The translations under genes and the position numbers were made by a program. From positions 1-64,000 of the forward strand of contig JABHRS010000032.1 of the NCBI GenBank assembly GCA_018670085.1: DNA of 64,000 nucleotides, given 5' to 3'. This document shows, piece by piece, positions 23,879 through 33,507 of the stretch (position 1 is the stretch's first letter; each line of letters begins with the position of its first letter). Origin of the DNA: an archaeon (lineage in GTDB: Archaea; Nanobdellota; Nanobdellia; Woesearchaeales; GW2011-AR9). The notes under the pieces are model-generated. The model searched no databases. It was not told the origin of the DNA and saw only the letters and a list, made by a program, of their open reading frames with translations.

Positions 23879-25015
23879 CTATAGCAAATACTTTCCATCA
23901 CTAAACACAACATTCTCATCAAAAAGAATTTGTGCAACGTCTACAAACATATCAATATGAAAACGTTGATTAATCTTCTTCACCATTTTCTTTCGGTACA
24001 CTCCATGTTTTAATCCAAGTGAGATATGAAATCCAGCTTGCCTTTCATGCGCTGAGACAAACGATAAGACTGCGTGTTTTCCAATTGCTCGGTTCAGCCC
24101 AAATCCCATTTCTCGAACCCAAACCTCATTACTTGTCTTAGTCTCCAAAACTTCGGTTGTTCCCTCAACTTTGTCAACTTCATCTTTTTCTTCTTCTGGT
24201 ACCAGTTCATACTTCGCATCATCAACACGCCGAGCAATAGCTCTATCATTTTCGGTTTTAATTAAATTAATTAATCTATCAAAATCTGCTGGTCCATCGT
24301 GGGACACAACTTTTCCATCTTTTAACACAACTTTAAATGGCTCTACAACTTGTGTTGCAAATTGGTTATCCGGAAATGCATAGACTAGAAATTCTCCATT
24401 TGCTTTGAATAAATCAACTGGTTCACAAAACACTTCTCCAATCGGATAAAATGATCCTAAATTAGCGCTTAAGTCACCAATATTTTTTTTACCGTCTTCA
24501 AACGGACCAGTATACACCAAACGTGAACCGTCACTGCTCACAACCACAATTTCTTTTGCATCCTTCAATGCTTCAACTAATTTAAATGACGTAGTTTCAA
24601 AATGTTCTCCATCATAACTTATTGCGTTAATGTAATTTTCAATCTCTGTTGGATCTGTTGAATACTCAACGTGGTTGTGTTCGATTACAAAGATCTCTCT
24701 ATTCTTTAAATCAAGGCGAATTCTAAAACTTGATAATTGAAATCCAGTATTTTGAATTAGTATCGCAACGTCTCCTTTGCACATAGCGTAGAGTTTAGCT
24801 TTCAATTCAACTGCCTGTTCAGGATCAAATTCAATTGATTCAAATCTTTCATGTGATGCTAATGCTTCGGTATACGCTGCAGCCAAAAGTCCATTTAATG
24901 GGAATCCACTGCTACTCTGGTGAATTAATACAACTCTCTGGTCCTCGCGCAATTTCAGATTCTTTGATAGAATATCGCGGCATGCTTGTACTGCTTTTTC
25001 ATGGATTGTTGGCAT
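23879..25015 (-). CDS. M29-like aminopeptidase
   Basis: The protein follows the thermophilic aminopeptidase (M29) layout: an N-terminal alpha/beta domain, a central PIGEVFCEP block, and C-terminal metal-ligand blocks REMGFGLN, GFHISLGLKHGVY and FHIDMFVD with the expected Glu, His and Asp residues. The family cleaves N-terminal residues from peptides using two metals, usually Co or Zn. The glutamate pair in mid-region is harder to see, and an insert rich in Glu/Asp (EEEKDEVDKVEG) is present, so I mark it M29-like. Cytoplasmic. Confidence 0.72.
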   Translation of the reverse strand: MPTIHEKAVQACRDILSKNLKLREDQRVVLIHQSSSGFPLNGLLAAAYTEALASHERFESIEFDPEQAVELKAKLYAMCKGDVAILIQNTGFQLSSFRIRLDLKNREIFVIEHNHVEYSTDPTEIENYINAISYDGEHFETTSFKLVEALKDAKEIVVVSSDGSRLVYTGPFEDGKKNIGDLSANLGSFYPIGEVFCEPVDLFKANGEFLVYAFPDNQFATQVVEPFKVVLKDGKVVSHDGPADFDRLINLIKTENDRAIARRVDDAKYELVPEEEKDEVDKVEGTTEVLETKTSNEVWVREMGFGLNRAIGKHAVLSFVSAHERQAGFHISLGLKHGVYRKKMVKKINQRFHIDMFVDVAQILFDENVVFSDGKYLL

Positions 25016-25094
25016 AACTTACTCGGGCTAGCCCTGCTATAAAAACTTTAGTAATAAAATAATAAAAAAACAAAAAAATAAACTAATAAAAAAA

Positions 25095-25805
25095 TTACTG
25101 ATACCTCACCTTCAAACCTGGGAAAAAACCTGGGAAAAATCCAACTCCTTCGCTTACTGACCAGCTCATTTCCGCGTAAGGCCCAACAGTCAATCCATCA
25201 CTCCATCCATCTGTCAATTTACCAATTTCATATCCTACAAAGAATCTTCCAGTTCCACTCCAGATTCCAACATCAAGTACTTCTGATTTTTTCCAAGTAA
25301 AACTTTCTCCTTCTATTCTGTCTGGCACATACTTCCTCTTACTTTGTGGATTAACTGACCCTGCAAGACGCATTTCTTGAAATCCTCTGGGATCAGAAAG
25401 AGGCATCGCAAATGAAACTGCCCCACTACGGAGCAGTTCACCTTCTTCATTTTTCACTTTCTTTTGTAAACCAACACTTCCAAATGATGCAACTTGATAA
25501 TCTGTGAGTTCACTAAACCTTTGTTGTAGTCCAAGCGTGAATCCTTGGTATCCAACGTTTGCTTCAGCAAGAAGGAAGACGTTGTCTCCTCTCTCTGCAA
25601 GGGTGTGCATTGCTCGTGCTCGAGCAAATCCACTGGAATAAAGAGGTGATTTTCCAAATGGTATTTTTCCAGTCCCAATTACATCTATTAATGTTCCTTG
25701 CGTATTGACTATGCCATCAACTTTACCATCTGCATGTGCAACCCCAGCTGCGCCAAGTGCTGCATAAAATCCTAATCCTGCTAACGTATTCATTTTTTTA
25801 ATCAT
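25095..25805 (-). CDS. Secreted protein, probably beta-rich, 236 aa
   Basis: Signal peptide with alanine-rich core and an AHA-DG cleavage-like site. The mature part is rich in Gly, aromatic residues and alternating strands (NVGYQGFTLGLQQRF, FFVGYEIGKL), reminiscent of beta-barrel or porin-like folds, though archaea with one membrane have no such barrels. GAGATGA site before the ATG. No family assigned. Confidence 0.6.
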   Translation of the reverse strand: MIKKMNTLAGLGFYAALGAAGVAHADGKVDGIVNTQGTLIDVIGTGKIPFGKSPLYSSGFARARAMHTLAERGDNVFLLAEANVGYQGFTLGLQQRFSELTDYQVASFGSVGLQKKVKNEEGELLRSGAVSFAMPLSDPRGFQEMRLAGSVNPQSKRKYVPDRIEGESFTWKKSEVLDVGIWSGTGRFFVGYEIGKLTDGWSDGLTVGPYAEMSWSVSEGVGFFPGFFPGLKVRYQ

Positions 25806-25959
25806 ATTTCATCTCCTATTTTTTTTTATTTAGTACACTAGTAAATTAATCACTATTCACTAATAGTAACTAATGATTTCAATAAGAATATAAACCTTGC
25901 CTAACCCTTAGGGGGGAGCAATCAACAAGTTTATAACTAAATTAACTCTCTTTGTAAAC

Positions 25960-28344
25960 ATGTCAGAAATCAATCATTTGCTTGAAAACATTGGTCTAAC
26001 TAAGTCTGAGATCAAAGTTTATTTGGCTCTGCTAGAACTTGGTTCTTCTTCTACTGGTCCAATTGTTGACAAATCAGGTGCAGCTTCTTCAAAGATTTAT
26101 GAGGTATTAGAAAAACTGATCCAAAAAGGTTTAGTTTCATTTGTGATTAAAGGTAGGGTAAAACATTTTGAAGCAGCATCACCCAAACGGATTGTGGACT
26201 ACCTTAAGGAGAAACAGCTAGCAATTGAAGAACAAACCAAAAGTGTGCAAGCATTACTGCCTGAACTGGAGATGAAACAAACTCTTTCAAAAAACAAATC
26301 TGAGACTCTTGTATTCAAGGGGTTAAAAGGAGCACAAACTGCATTTGATAATATTTTACTTGGGTGCAAAGATGGTGATGAGTTTGTTGCTATGGGTTTT
26401 TCTGATGTTGATGAAACATTTCAAAATTTTCTGATTCGCTTTCATAAAAAGCGTGTCAAACGAAGACTCAATTTCCGTGCAGTATTTGGGCCAAGTTTAG
26501 CAAACTTGGTAGGGGTTCTTAACGCAATGCCAAGATCACAAGTAAAAGAGGTACCTCAAATGGGGAATCTTGTTGCAACCTTAATCTATAAAGACACTGT
26601 TTTGTTTTCGATGCCAAAGGATCGTTTGTGGATTCAGGTAACTAATCAGGATCTTGCTGATACTATGATGGAACGATTTGAGGGTGTTTGGGATCAAAAA
26701 ATTCACATTTTTGAAGGAGTGGAATCAATAAAAAGCTTATTTTTGCAATCATTGGAGTTTGGAAATTACTCAGCGTTTGCTGAAGGTATGAAGGTTGTGA
26801 ACACTTTTGGTGAAGATTTTTTTGTCAATTGGCAAAATGAAAAACGCAGGCGCAAAATTAAGTCTAGAATTATCATGGGTAGTCAATACCAGGATCAACT
26901 CACTGTTACCAAAGCATTTGCTGATTTTAAATTTATTCCAGGTTATGAAAATGTTGGGGCCACGCTGATATTCAAAGATAAAGTAATTCAAGTAAATTTT
27001 ACCAAAAAGCCGACTGCATTTTTGATTGAAGATAAGGATTCTGCTGACAGTCAAAGAATGCAGTTTGATCAACTTTGGAATCAAGATACGATTGTCACAA
27101 AGGGATGGGATGCATTACTCTTAGCTATGAATTCTTTTGTAGGGCAGATAAAGCCAGGTGATACTTTTGATGTAATAGGTGCTGCGTTTGGTGTAGAAGG
27201 TAAACAAGAAAAGTATGCTGAACTGTTTGCTAAATTTGATCAGAAAAGACTAGAGAAAAAGGTTCACGCCCGCTGGCTATTTCAGCAAGGAACAGGCAAA
27301 ATTATCAAAAAGAATAAATTAAGATCAAAAAATGGACAGATCAAATTTCTTCCGTACAAAAACGATTCGCCTGTGAGTATTTATCCTTATAAAGATAAAA
27401 CTTTGATCATGCTGCAAGGAGAGGAACCAACTACAATTACTATCAACAACAAAGAAATAACTAGCTCATTTCACAAACAGTTTGATCAACTTTGGAATCA
27501 AGAGACAACTGTTGTTAAGGGTTATAATGAAATGCTTGATATCTTAGACTCATTTATCGACGAGATAGAACCTGGCGATACCTTTGATGCGCTTGGGGCT
27601 GCTTTTGGTGTAAAAGGTAAACAAGAAAAGTATGCCAGACTATTCGAAAAGTTTCACATCAGAAGAAAAAAGATGGATGTTCATGCGAGGTGGCTTTTCC
27701 AACAAGATACAGATAAAATTATTAAAAAAAATAAACAGAATTACCAGAAGGGGCAAATTAAATATCTGCCTTACAAAAACGATTCACCTGTGAGTATTTA
27801 TCCTTATAAAAATAAAACTTTGATCATGTTGCAAGGTGAGGAACCAACTACAATTACTATCAACAACAAAGAAATTACTCAATCTTTCAAAAAACAATTC
27901 GAACAGCAGTGGAATCAAGATACAGTTCAATATAATGGGATAGAAGGAACAGAACAAGCTTTCTTCGACGCTCTTTCTAACTGCAAAAAAGGTGATGATA
28001 CTTATGTTTATGGGGCTAGTGTTACAACCAAGGAAGCTGATTATCTGTTCTATAAATACAATCAAGCACGAGCAAAGAAAGGTGTAAAATTAAAAATTAT
28101 ATTCAGTGAAATTGCCAAAAATTCAAAAACAACTAGGTCTGCAAACAAGAAGTACAATCCTTTAGCAGATATTCGTTTCACTAACGATTTGGTTGGGCCT
28201 GCTGTATATGAAATATTTCCAGATCGTGTGATCATCACAACTGCTTCAAAAAAGAATCTAAGATCGACTGTGATCAAGGATCTTGATTTGGTGGAATCAT
28301 TTAAAGCTAATTTTTTTAATGTGTGGAAGAATTCCAAGAAATAA
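25960..28344 (+). CDS. Giant TrmB-family regulator with five effector repeats, 794 aa
   Basis: Residues 1-75 are a TrmB winged HTH (LGLTKSEIKVYLALLE-type, here IGLTKSEIKVYLALLE). Instead of one effector domain it has about five in tandem, starting near residues 110, 243, 374, 513 and 652, each ending in WNQ/WDQ and opening with a KG/EG motif. Repeats 3 and 4 are exactly 139 codons apart and share long nearly identical segments (DALGAAFGVKGKQEKYA), so one is a recent duplication. Usual TrmB proteins have about 250-350 aa. Leaderless with TATA (GTTTATAAC). Ligands unknown, sugars in known members. Confidence 0.85.
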   Translation: MSEINHLLENIGLTKSEIKVYLALLELGSSSTGPIVDKSGAASSKIYEVLEKLIQKGLVSFVIKGRVKHFEAASPKRIVDYLKEKQLAIEEQTKSVQALLPELEMKQTLSKNKSETLVFKGLKGAQTAFDNILLGCKDGDEFVAMGFSDVDETFQNFLIRFHKKRVKRRLNFRAVFGPSLANLVGVLNAMPRSQVKEVPQMGNLVATLIYKDTVLFSMPKDRLWIQVTNQDLADTMMERFEGVWDQKIHIFEGVESIKSLFLQSLEFGNYSAFAEGMKVVNTFGEDFFVNWQNEKRRRKIKSRIIMGSQYQDQLTVTKAFADFKFIPGYENVGATLIFKDKVIQVNFTKKPTAFLIEDKDSADSQRMQFDQLWNQDTIVTKGWDALLLAMNSFVGQIKPGDTFDVIGAAFGVEGKQEKYAELFAKFDQKRLEKKVHARWLFQQGTGKIIKKNKLRSKNGQIKFLPYKNDSPVSIYPYKDKTLIMLQGEEPTTITINNKEITSSFHKQFDQLWNQETTVVKGYNEMLDILDSFIDEIEPGDTFDALGAAFGVKGKQEKYARLFEKFHIRRKKMDVHARWLFQQDTDKIIKKNKQNYQKGQIKYLPYKNDSPVSIYPYKNKTLIMLQGEEPTTITINNKEITQSFKKQFEQQWNQDTVQYNGIEGTEQAFFDALSNCKKGDDTYVYGASVTTKEADYLFYKYNQARAKKGVKLKIIFSEIAKNSKTTRSANKKYNPLADIRFTNDLVGPAVYEIFPDRVIITTASKKNLRSTVIKDLDLVESFKANFFNVWKNSKK

Positions 28345-28370
28345 TTTTTAATAAGTTTCTAAGAAAAAAG

Positions 28371-28437
28371 TGTGGAACGCAAGGTTCGAATCTGGCAAGC
28401 ACTTAGCATAAGGGCAGTCTGCCCTTATCAACCCTCA
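28371..28437 (-). pseudogene. Degenerate 3' half of tRNA-Leu
   Basis: Matches tRNA-Leu (28471-28554) from the anticodon stem to the 3' end, including the T-arm TTCGAA, but the anticodon loop and stems are disrupted. The flanking AAGAAAAAAG is also duplicated, exactly 100 bp apart. Confidence 0.7.
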
Positions 28438-28470
28438 AAAAATAAAGATATTAACTCAGAAAGAAAAAAG

Positions 28471-28554
28471 TGTGGACGGCAGGGCTCGAACCTGCGTAAG
28501 CACTAAGCTACAGGGTCCTAAGCCCTGCCCGTTTGACCACTCCGGCACGTCCAC
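28471..28554 (-). tRNA. tRNA-Leu (UAG)
   Basis: 84-nt class II tRNA: acceptor GTGGACG/CGTCCAC, discriminator A, D arm with GGTCAAACGGG, anticodon loop CTTAGGA (anticodon UAG), long variable arm, T arm GCAGG-TTCGAGC-CCTGC. CCA is not encoded. A TATA-like AAAATTT lies about 27 nt before the 5' end, so transcription may begin at or very near it. No intron. Confidence 0.93.
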
Positions 28555-28654
28555 GTGTAACTTGATCCAATTGAACCAAATTTTCTTACTGCCGAAGTAA
28601 TGTAGTCTAACAATCACTTGACTCCTAACTTCTTTAAAAAGCTTTTCTAGAATT

Positions 28655-29131
28655 TCACTCAAAACTAAACTCTCCTTCCTCAAAACCACCAACTCGCCGA
28701 AAATCAACAGTCTTCATTTTAATCGATTTACACAAATCTCCTGCGTTAAAAGCCATCCATTCTTCCTCAAACAAAGAAGAATCAACATAAAGTGGTAAGC
28801 CAACAACGGTGCCAAATGGTGGCAATGCACCTTTGGGTAATCCAGTTAATTCCATCAATTCCTCGATAGATGCAAATCGCAAACTCTTCGAAGCAATTAT
28901 TTTACGAAACTTCTTAGTATCAAGTCTACGGTTCGCAGGCATAACAGCAACAACGAATCCTTTTTTTCCTTTAACCAGTAACGCCTTCGCTCCAATTTTA
29001 ATCGATTCGCCTCGAGCCTTAGCAGAGTCTTCAGAAGTTGGTGTTGGTGCATGTTCAATCACAGTATACTGAACAGAATGCGAATCCAACAAAGATACAA
29101 TTTTTTCAAATACAGTTTTTTCTTGATCCAT
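28655..29131 (-). CDS. YbaK/EbsC aminoacyl-tRNA editing protein
   Basis: Free-standing editing domain that hydrolyses mischarged aminoacyl-tRNA (Cys- or Ala-tRNA-Pro in known members). Recognisable blocks: EHAPTPTSEDSAKARG, the lysine-bearing GAKALLVKGKKGFV, LDTKKFRK and GLPKGALPPFG. 158 aa is the family size. Lies just downstream of tRNA-Leu on the same strand's upstream side; no operon partner. Confidence 0.9.
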   Translation of the reverse strand: MDQEKTVFEKIVSLLDSHSVQYTVIEHAPTPTSEDSAKARGESIKIGAKALLVKGKKGFVVAVMPANRRLDTKKFRKIIASKSLRFASIEELMELTGLPKGALPPFGTVVGLPLYVDSSLFEEEWMAFNAGDLCKSIKMKTVDFRRVGGFEEGEFSFE

Positions 29132-29218
29132 AACTCATTTTATTTTCAACTTACTCTTGTTAAACTCTTTGCAACTATAAACAAAGTCTTAAATACATAA
29201 AACGGAACATAATCTAAC

Positions 29219-30265
29219 ATGACATTAAAGATGAAATCAATTTACATTTTAATTTTTTTCACAATTACTCTTCTTTTAGTTTCAAGTTGCTCAACTGAAA
29301 CAATCGAAATAAATGAACTAGTTGAGAACATTGAAACAGTAGAACCAACAGAATCAATTGATTTCACAACCAGTGACTTCACTCCAGCAACTGGCGAATC
29401 ACCAAACGCCAAACCTTTAACTGAGAAGGAAGAGGACCCTGGTGCATTAAGACTTATCACAGCAACAAGTAGCAACGGATTCGATTGGACTAGAACTAAC
29501 GAGGAGTTTATTGATCGAGTTGGTGCACCCGAAGCAGTAATCGATAGCGAAGGCAGGATTTTTCTTTACTATGTATCTGGTACTGAAGGACTTGAAAATA
29601 TTTGGGTTGCATCAGTTTCAGAAGACCAAGGTGAAACTTGGGTTCACAAATTCGTCAACGTTGAAGGGAAACCTGAAGGGGGAAAAATTGCAGACACTAC
29701 GACTATTCTTCTTGAAGACGGAACTTTTCGTAGTTATTTCCAATCCCAATTTCCAGGTGACAAACATAATTTCATCCGGTCTGCAGTTTCTAGCGACGGA
29801 TTAAACTTTGTTATTGAAGATGGAATTAGAATCACTGAACTCGATAATGGCAACATGGCAATCGCACCAAACGTTCTCCAAATAGAAGATACAATTCACC
29901 TTTATACACTGTATGCAGCAGGTAGTCAAGGAAAACAAAATATGCATTTCACTAGCAAAAACGGTTTAGATTTTCAGCAACAAGCAGCAGTTAATGCTAA
30001 TTTAGTTTTCGCAAACAGCCAACAAATAAACGATCAACATGTAACTTATGGTTTTTACATTCAAGAAGGGCACCAGCAACATCGCAGCTCCCTCTATTAC
30101 ACAACCACAAAGGATGGATACGAATTCACTGAACCAGTTTTGATGCTTGAAGAAGATAAGGAATTATCAAATAACTTAGAAGAATTTATGTTAAAGGAAC
30201 CTGTTGTGATTCAACTAGAAGACGAATCCTTTCTGATGTTTTATTTAACTGGCTTTAGTGATTAA
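29219..30265 (+). CDS. Surface lipoprotein with sialidase/GH43-like beta-propeller
   Basis: Lipoprotein signal ending in the lipobox LVSSC; mature protein begins with an acidic linker. The rest has repeated strands with an Asp-box SEDQGETW and similar motifs (SSDGLNF, SKNGLDF, TKDGYEF) spaced 50-60 residues apart, which is the blade pattern of glycosidase-type propellers. Catalytic acids are not certain, so it could bind rather than cut glycans. TATA (CTTAAATAC) about 27 nt upstream; leaderless. Confidence 0.75.
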   Translation: MTLKMKSIYILIFFTITLLLVSSCSTETIEINELVENIETVEPTESIDFTTSDFTPATGESPNAKPLTEKEEDPGALRLITATSSNGFDWTRTNEEFIDRVGAPEAVIDSEGRIFLYYVSGTEGLENIWVASVSEDQGETWVHKFVNVEGKPEGGKIADTTTILLEDGTFRSYFQSQFPGDKHNFIRSAVSSDGLNFVIEDGIRITELDNGNMAIAPNVLQIEDTIHLYTLYAAGSQGKQNMHFTSKNGLDFQQQAAVNANLVFANSQQINDQHVTYGFYIQEGHQQHRSSLYYTTTKDGYEFTEPVLMLEEDKELSNNLEEFMLKEPVVIQLEDESFLMFYLTGFSD

Positions 30266-30304
30266 TAAAAAAATTATAAAAAGAAAAAAATTGAATTAAG
30301 ATAT

Positions 30305-30823
30305 TTATCTTACTGGGAATCCTGCTTCTTTCAAAGACTGGTTAATCCTTTCAAACCTTGTAGCTAATGTATCTCCAACTAGGTCTCGATTCATATGCGA
30401 TGCATGTAACATGTATTCAGATCCCGGAAATTTTTCCATAACTCTTGAATCTGACCCTGGGTATACTAATAAACATGTTCGATCCCACCCTTCAATATTA
30501 TGAAATATTGCTGCAGTATCATAACCCTCATATGGTTTAGAAAAAAGTTCCATTGCTTTTGTTGTTCTTCTCATGGCATCTTCTTCCCAGAATCCTACTT
30601 TCCGCTCTCCAAGTCTAACTAACTCTGAAGGACTTCTTTCATCATAACATCTTCTCATGTAAAGATTAGCTTCACCAAAGTTTCTGATATTATGTCCTTC
30701 ACTCAGAAATATTTCTTGCGCTGCCATTAAGTTTTCTTCAGTTAATCGTAATTTTGGATCTTCTGGGAGTACATGTCCTTGTGGTAAAACCCATGGTGCA
30801 AATTGATATTCTAGATTTGTCAT
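30305..30823 (-). CDS. Unknown protein, 172 aa
   Basis: The ATG at 30823 has an AAGGAG site 6 nt upstream and is preferred over 30871. Soluble, with several Tyr/Arg-rich helices and a YDTAAIFHNIEGWDRTC segment. No recognised family. Confidence 0.6.
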   Translation of the reverse strand: MTNLEYQFAPWVLPQGHVLPEDPKLRLTEENLMAAQEIFLSEGHNIRNFGEANLYMRRCYDERSPSELVRLGERKVGFWEEDAMRRTTKAMELFSKPYEGYDTAAIFHNIEGWDRTCLLVYPGSDSRVMEKFPGSEYMLHASHMNRDLVGDTLATRFERINQSLKEAGFPVR

Positions 30824-30978
30824 TTTATTCTCCTTTAAATTTATTACTTGATTTTCAGATGCGTACATCATTTGATCAACACTTATCTGTTCTAAAGATG
30901 ATACTCCATTTATAAACCCTGCCTTAAATTAACTACTTTAAAGAGATAACAATGCGTCGAAATGAATCTCACTACCTC

Positions 30979-32199
30979 TCAAAGCACAAAATACAGAATC
31001 ACAGGCACAATCAAAACTCCCATCAAATGATTCTTTCCAACACCACAAAAGCTTGCAAACAACCCAATTGAAGTTGCACAAAGTAATATCAATAATCCAA
31101 CAAATCCATCAAAGATAAATGTCAGAATACAAATCAACATAATGATCCCAAAAATCACATCAGTATAATTCACCTGCGACATTACATTAGAAAACCCGCG
31201 CGATAAATACACAGTCAGAATTGATGCAACCGATCCAACAACGAGCGCAACACCTAAAAACAATATCATCATTTCAAACGTCACAACAGCGACCAATTCT
31301 CGCACTGCAACAATTGCTCCATTCCGCGCCTTCGAAAGCACATACACTGTTCCAATACTAATTAACATGTTCGCAGTATTAATCCCTCCAGTGAGTGTTA
31401 GAAACGCTTCTGCACTACTCTCTTCGTCACCTTTCTTCTGAGCAAATTCATTTGCAACAATTGCTGCCTGCGAGTTTCCAAAGCCTGGCAAAAACGCTGC
31501 AACAAATCCAACTCCGGTAGCAGCAAATATCGATTTCAAGGCCGCAGATATACTAAGCTTCAACTTGATTCCAAAATCTTGTACTGGAACTACTGCTGAC
31601 TGCATCAAACTTACAATCATAATTGAAAATCCAAACAATCCAGATAACAATGGAAACAATGGTTGAGACAATGATTTCATCGACAAAACAATAATCCCAA
31701 GAGAACCAGCTAATAAAAAACAGCAAAGGGTGATCAACCTCTTTCCTCGCTCCCGCAAAATCATTAATGCCATAATTACAATTAAGATGTAACCAATCAA
31801 AGAATCGATTAATGGATATACAATTTTCATCCCAAAAAGAAACAACGGGAACACAAGCAAAGAAACAACTAAACAACCATACGATCCAATTACTGTACAA
31901 ACTATTGCGTTATGTCCTTCTCCTTTGTGCAATAATTTATGTCCAGGCAAAACTGATAGTGCCATTGCTTCATCTGGTGCGCCCAAATATATCGAGGGCA
32001 AGGAGTCTAAGAAAGAGTGTGTAATTGCAAGGGAAATAATAAACACACAAAGGTTCAAAGCAGTTGTAAAAGTCAAGAACAAAGAAGATGCAGATAACAA
32101 CAAAACAGAAATCAGATTCACATGAATTCCTGGGAATAGGCCAGTGAAGATTCCACTAAGGATTCCAAATAGCATTGCCAAGACTAATCCAATAAACAT
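30979..32199 (-). CDS. TctA-family integral membrane protein (COG1784)
   Basis: About ten hydrophobic helices and the two TctA-like half-repeats: GIFTGLFPGIHVN near the N-terminus and AAFLPGFGNSQAA in the middle. The archaeal COG1784 group is related to the large subunit of tripartite tricarboxylate transporters, but no TctB or TctC gene is nearby, so substrate and mechanism are unknown. 406 aa. Confidence 0.86.
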   Translation of the reverse strand: MFIGLVLAMLFGILSGIFTGLFPGIHVNLISVLLLSASSLFLTFTTALNLCVFIISLAITHSFLDSLPSIYLGAPDEAMALSVLPGHKLLHKGEGHNAIVCTVIGSYGCLVVSLLVFPLFLFGMKIVYPLIDSLIGYILIVIMALMILRERGKRLITLCCFLLAGSLGIIVLSMKSLSQPLFPLLSGLFGFSIMIVSLMQSAVVPVQDFGIKLKLSISAALKSIFAATGVGFVAAFLPGFGNSQAAIVANEFAQKKGDEESSAEAFLTLTGGINTANMLISIGTVYVLSKARNGAIVAVRELVAVVTFEMMILFLGVALVVGSVASILTVYLSRGFSNVMSQVNYTDVIFGIIMLICILTFIFDGFVGLLILLCATSIGLFASFCGVGKNHLMGVLIVPVILYFVL

Positions 32200-32265
32200 A
32201 AAGAAAAAAATAACAATTAATTAAATAGCTTTTCAGATATACCAGTATATACCTAATAAGAAACT

Positions 32266-32886
32266 TTACTCAATCCCATACTTTTTTCCCATTGAAGCAA
32301 ACCATTTTGGAATTCCCTGTTCTGGTTTTGGGCTGTTTAGTGTTTGAAAACTAACTTCTCCAACTTTGTTCATATATAGCGTATCAATTGGACTACTCAT
32401 TCCATGGCGCATTGTTTTTGAAAGTTCTACTCTTGCTTCAATTAGTTGATATTCACCAGGAAATTCACTAATCACTGATTTCAACAGATCACAATCATAC
32501 AGTTCGCCAATCCCTCTAATTTGAATTTCTTTCGCAGCAATAGTTGTTCCTCTTCTTTCTGCAATTCCAAGCAGATTTTTTATAACTGGGAGATTTGCAT
32601 TTCTGTAATCTCTTGCCAAGTTTGATCCACCTACCATTCCTTCTCTTCCACCAATAAATGTTTTCTGACTTTGGTCATATCGTAGAAACTGTGTTGAGAA
32701 TGGAATTAATCCATATTCACTACAATCTTTCAAATATTCCTCGATGGATTCAACTTTATCAAATGGTTTTGGTTGAGTAGTTGCCTGGTGATGAAATGTA
32801 ATTTTTCCTTCTCTTCCATCTAATTGTGGTAATTCACTTAATATTCTAAAAATTTCTTCTGTTGGTTCTGCTAATTTAAATCCCAT
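32266..32886 (-). CDS. Unknown protein, 206 aa
   Basis: A TATA (GATTAAAAAT) lies 26 nt before the ATG at 32886, giving a leaderless start. Soluble alpha/beta protein with a DYRNANLPVIKN helix and FHHQATTQPKP loop. No domain recognised. Confidence 0.6.
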   Translation of the reverse strand: MGFKLAEPTEEIFRILSELPQLDGREGKITFHHQATTQPKPFDKVESIEEYLKDCSEYGLIPFSTQFLRYDQSQKTFIGGREGMVGGSNLARDYRNANLPVIKNLLGIAERRGTTIAAKEIQIRGIGELYDCDLLKSVISEFPGEYQLIEARVELSKTMRHGMSSPIDTLYMNKVGEVSFQTLNSPKPEQGIPKWFASMGKKYGIE

Positions 32887-32974
32887 CAAAAAAACTATTT
32901 TTAATCTCTTTTTATGCTTTTGTAGTTTACAGAATTGAATAAACCTTTAAATACCTTGAAGTCTTCTTCTTAGT

Positions 32975-33439
32975 ATGTTCAACAATCGTCAAGGAATCGC
33001 ACCTATTATAGCAACCTTAGTTCTAATTAGTTTTGCAGTAGTCATTGGTGTGGTTGTGATGAATTTTGGACGTGCACAAGTTCAGTTGGAGTCCAAATGT
33101 GCAGCTGATATTGGATTAATTTTCTCTGAAATTGGTGGCGAGAAACAAATTTGTTTTGATGACAATAAAGACATCATTAAGCTTTCAATTGAAAATGGTG
33201 TCAACACTGAGATCACAGGTTTAATGGTCAATGTGATCGGAACTGAACGTGCTGAGAGTTTTAGTCTAGATGATGCTGATGTCAGTAAGGCTGGTGTTTA
33301 TTTAACTGATCTTGGTTACAATATTGATGGTAATGGTGAAATTCGTCAAGTCAAAATCATTCCTCTAATTACTCCATTCGATGAAGAAGTTGTTTGTACT
33401 GAGCAGGCTTTAGTTGCTGAAAGTTTGAGAGCATGTTAA
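32975..33439 (+). CDS. Type IV pilin-like protein with class III signal peptide
   Basis: Starts with a short basic leader and the archaeal pilin junction RQG-IAPIIATLVLISFAVVIGV, to be cut by a prepilin peptidase before Ile. The hydrophobic helix anchors or polymerises; the remaining 120 residues form the head with four cysteines (possible disulfides). A DUF1628/archaeal pilin-type protein of the adhesion class, not clearly an archaellin. Leaderless with TATA (CTTTAAATAC). Confidence 0.86.
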   Translation: MFNNRQGIAPIIATLVLISFAVVIGVVVMNFGRAQVQLESKCAADIGLIFSEIGGEKQICFDDNKDIIKLSIENGVNTEITGLMVNVIGTERAESFSLDDADVSKAGVYLTDLGYNIDGNGEIRQVKIIPLITPFDEEVVCTEQALVAESLRAC

Positions 33440-33507
33440 TTCTTTTTTTAATACATTAATCATATTCTTCACAAAGCTTTTTATTACAAAACAAATCTTC
33501 TACTACT

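Noticed and set aside
28456-28707. 83-aa open frame across tRNA-Leu.
   Set aside because: It reads through the tRNA and the YbaK 3' end in another frame, with no promoter or ribosome site.
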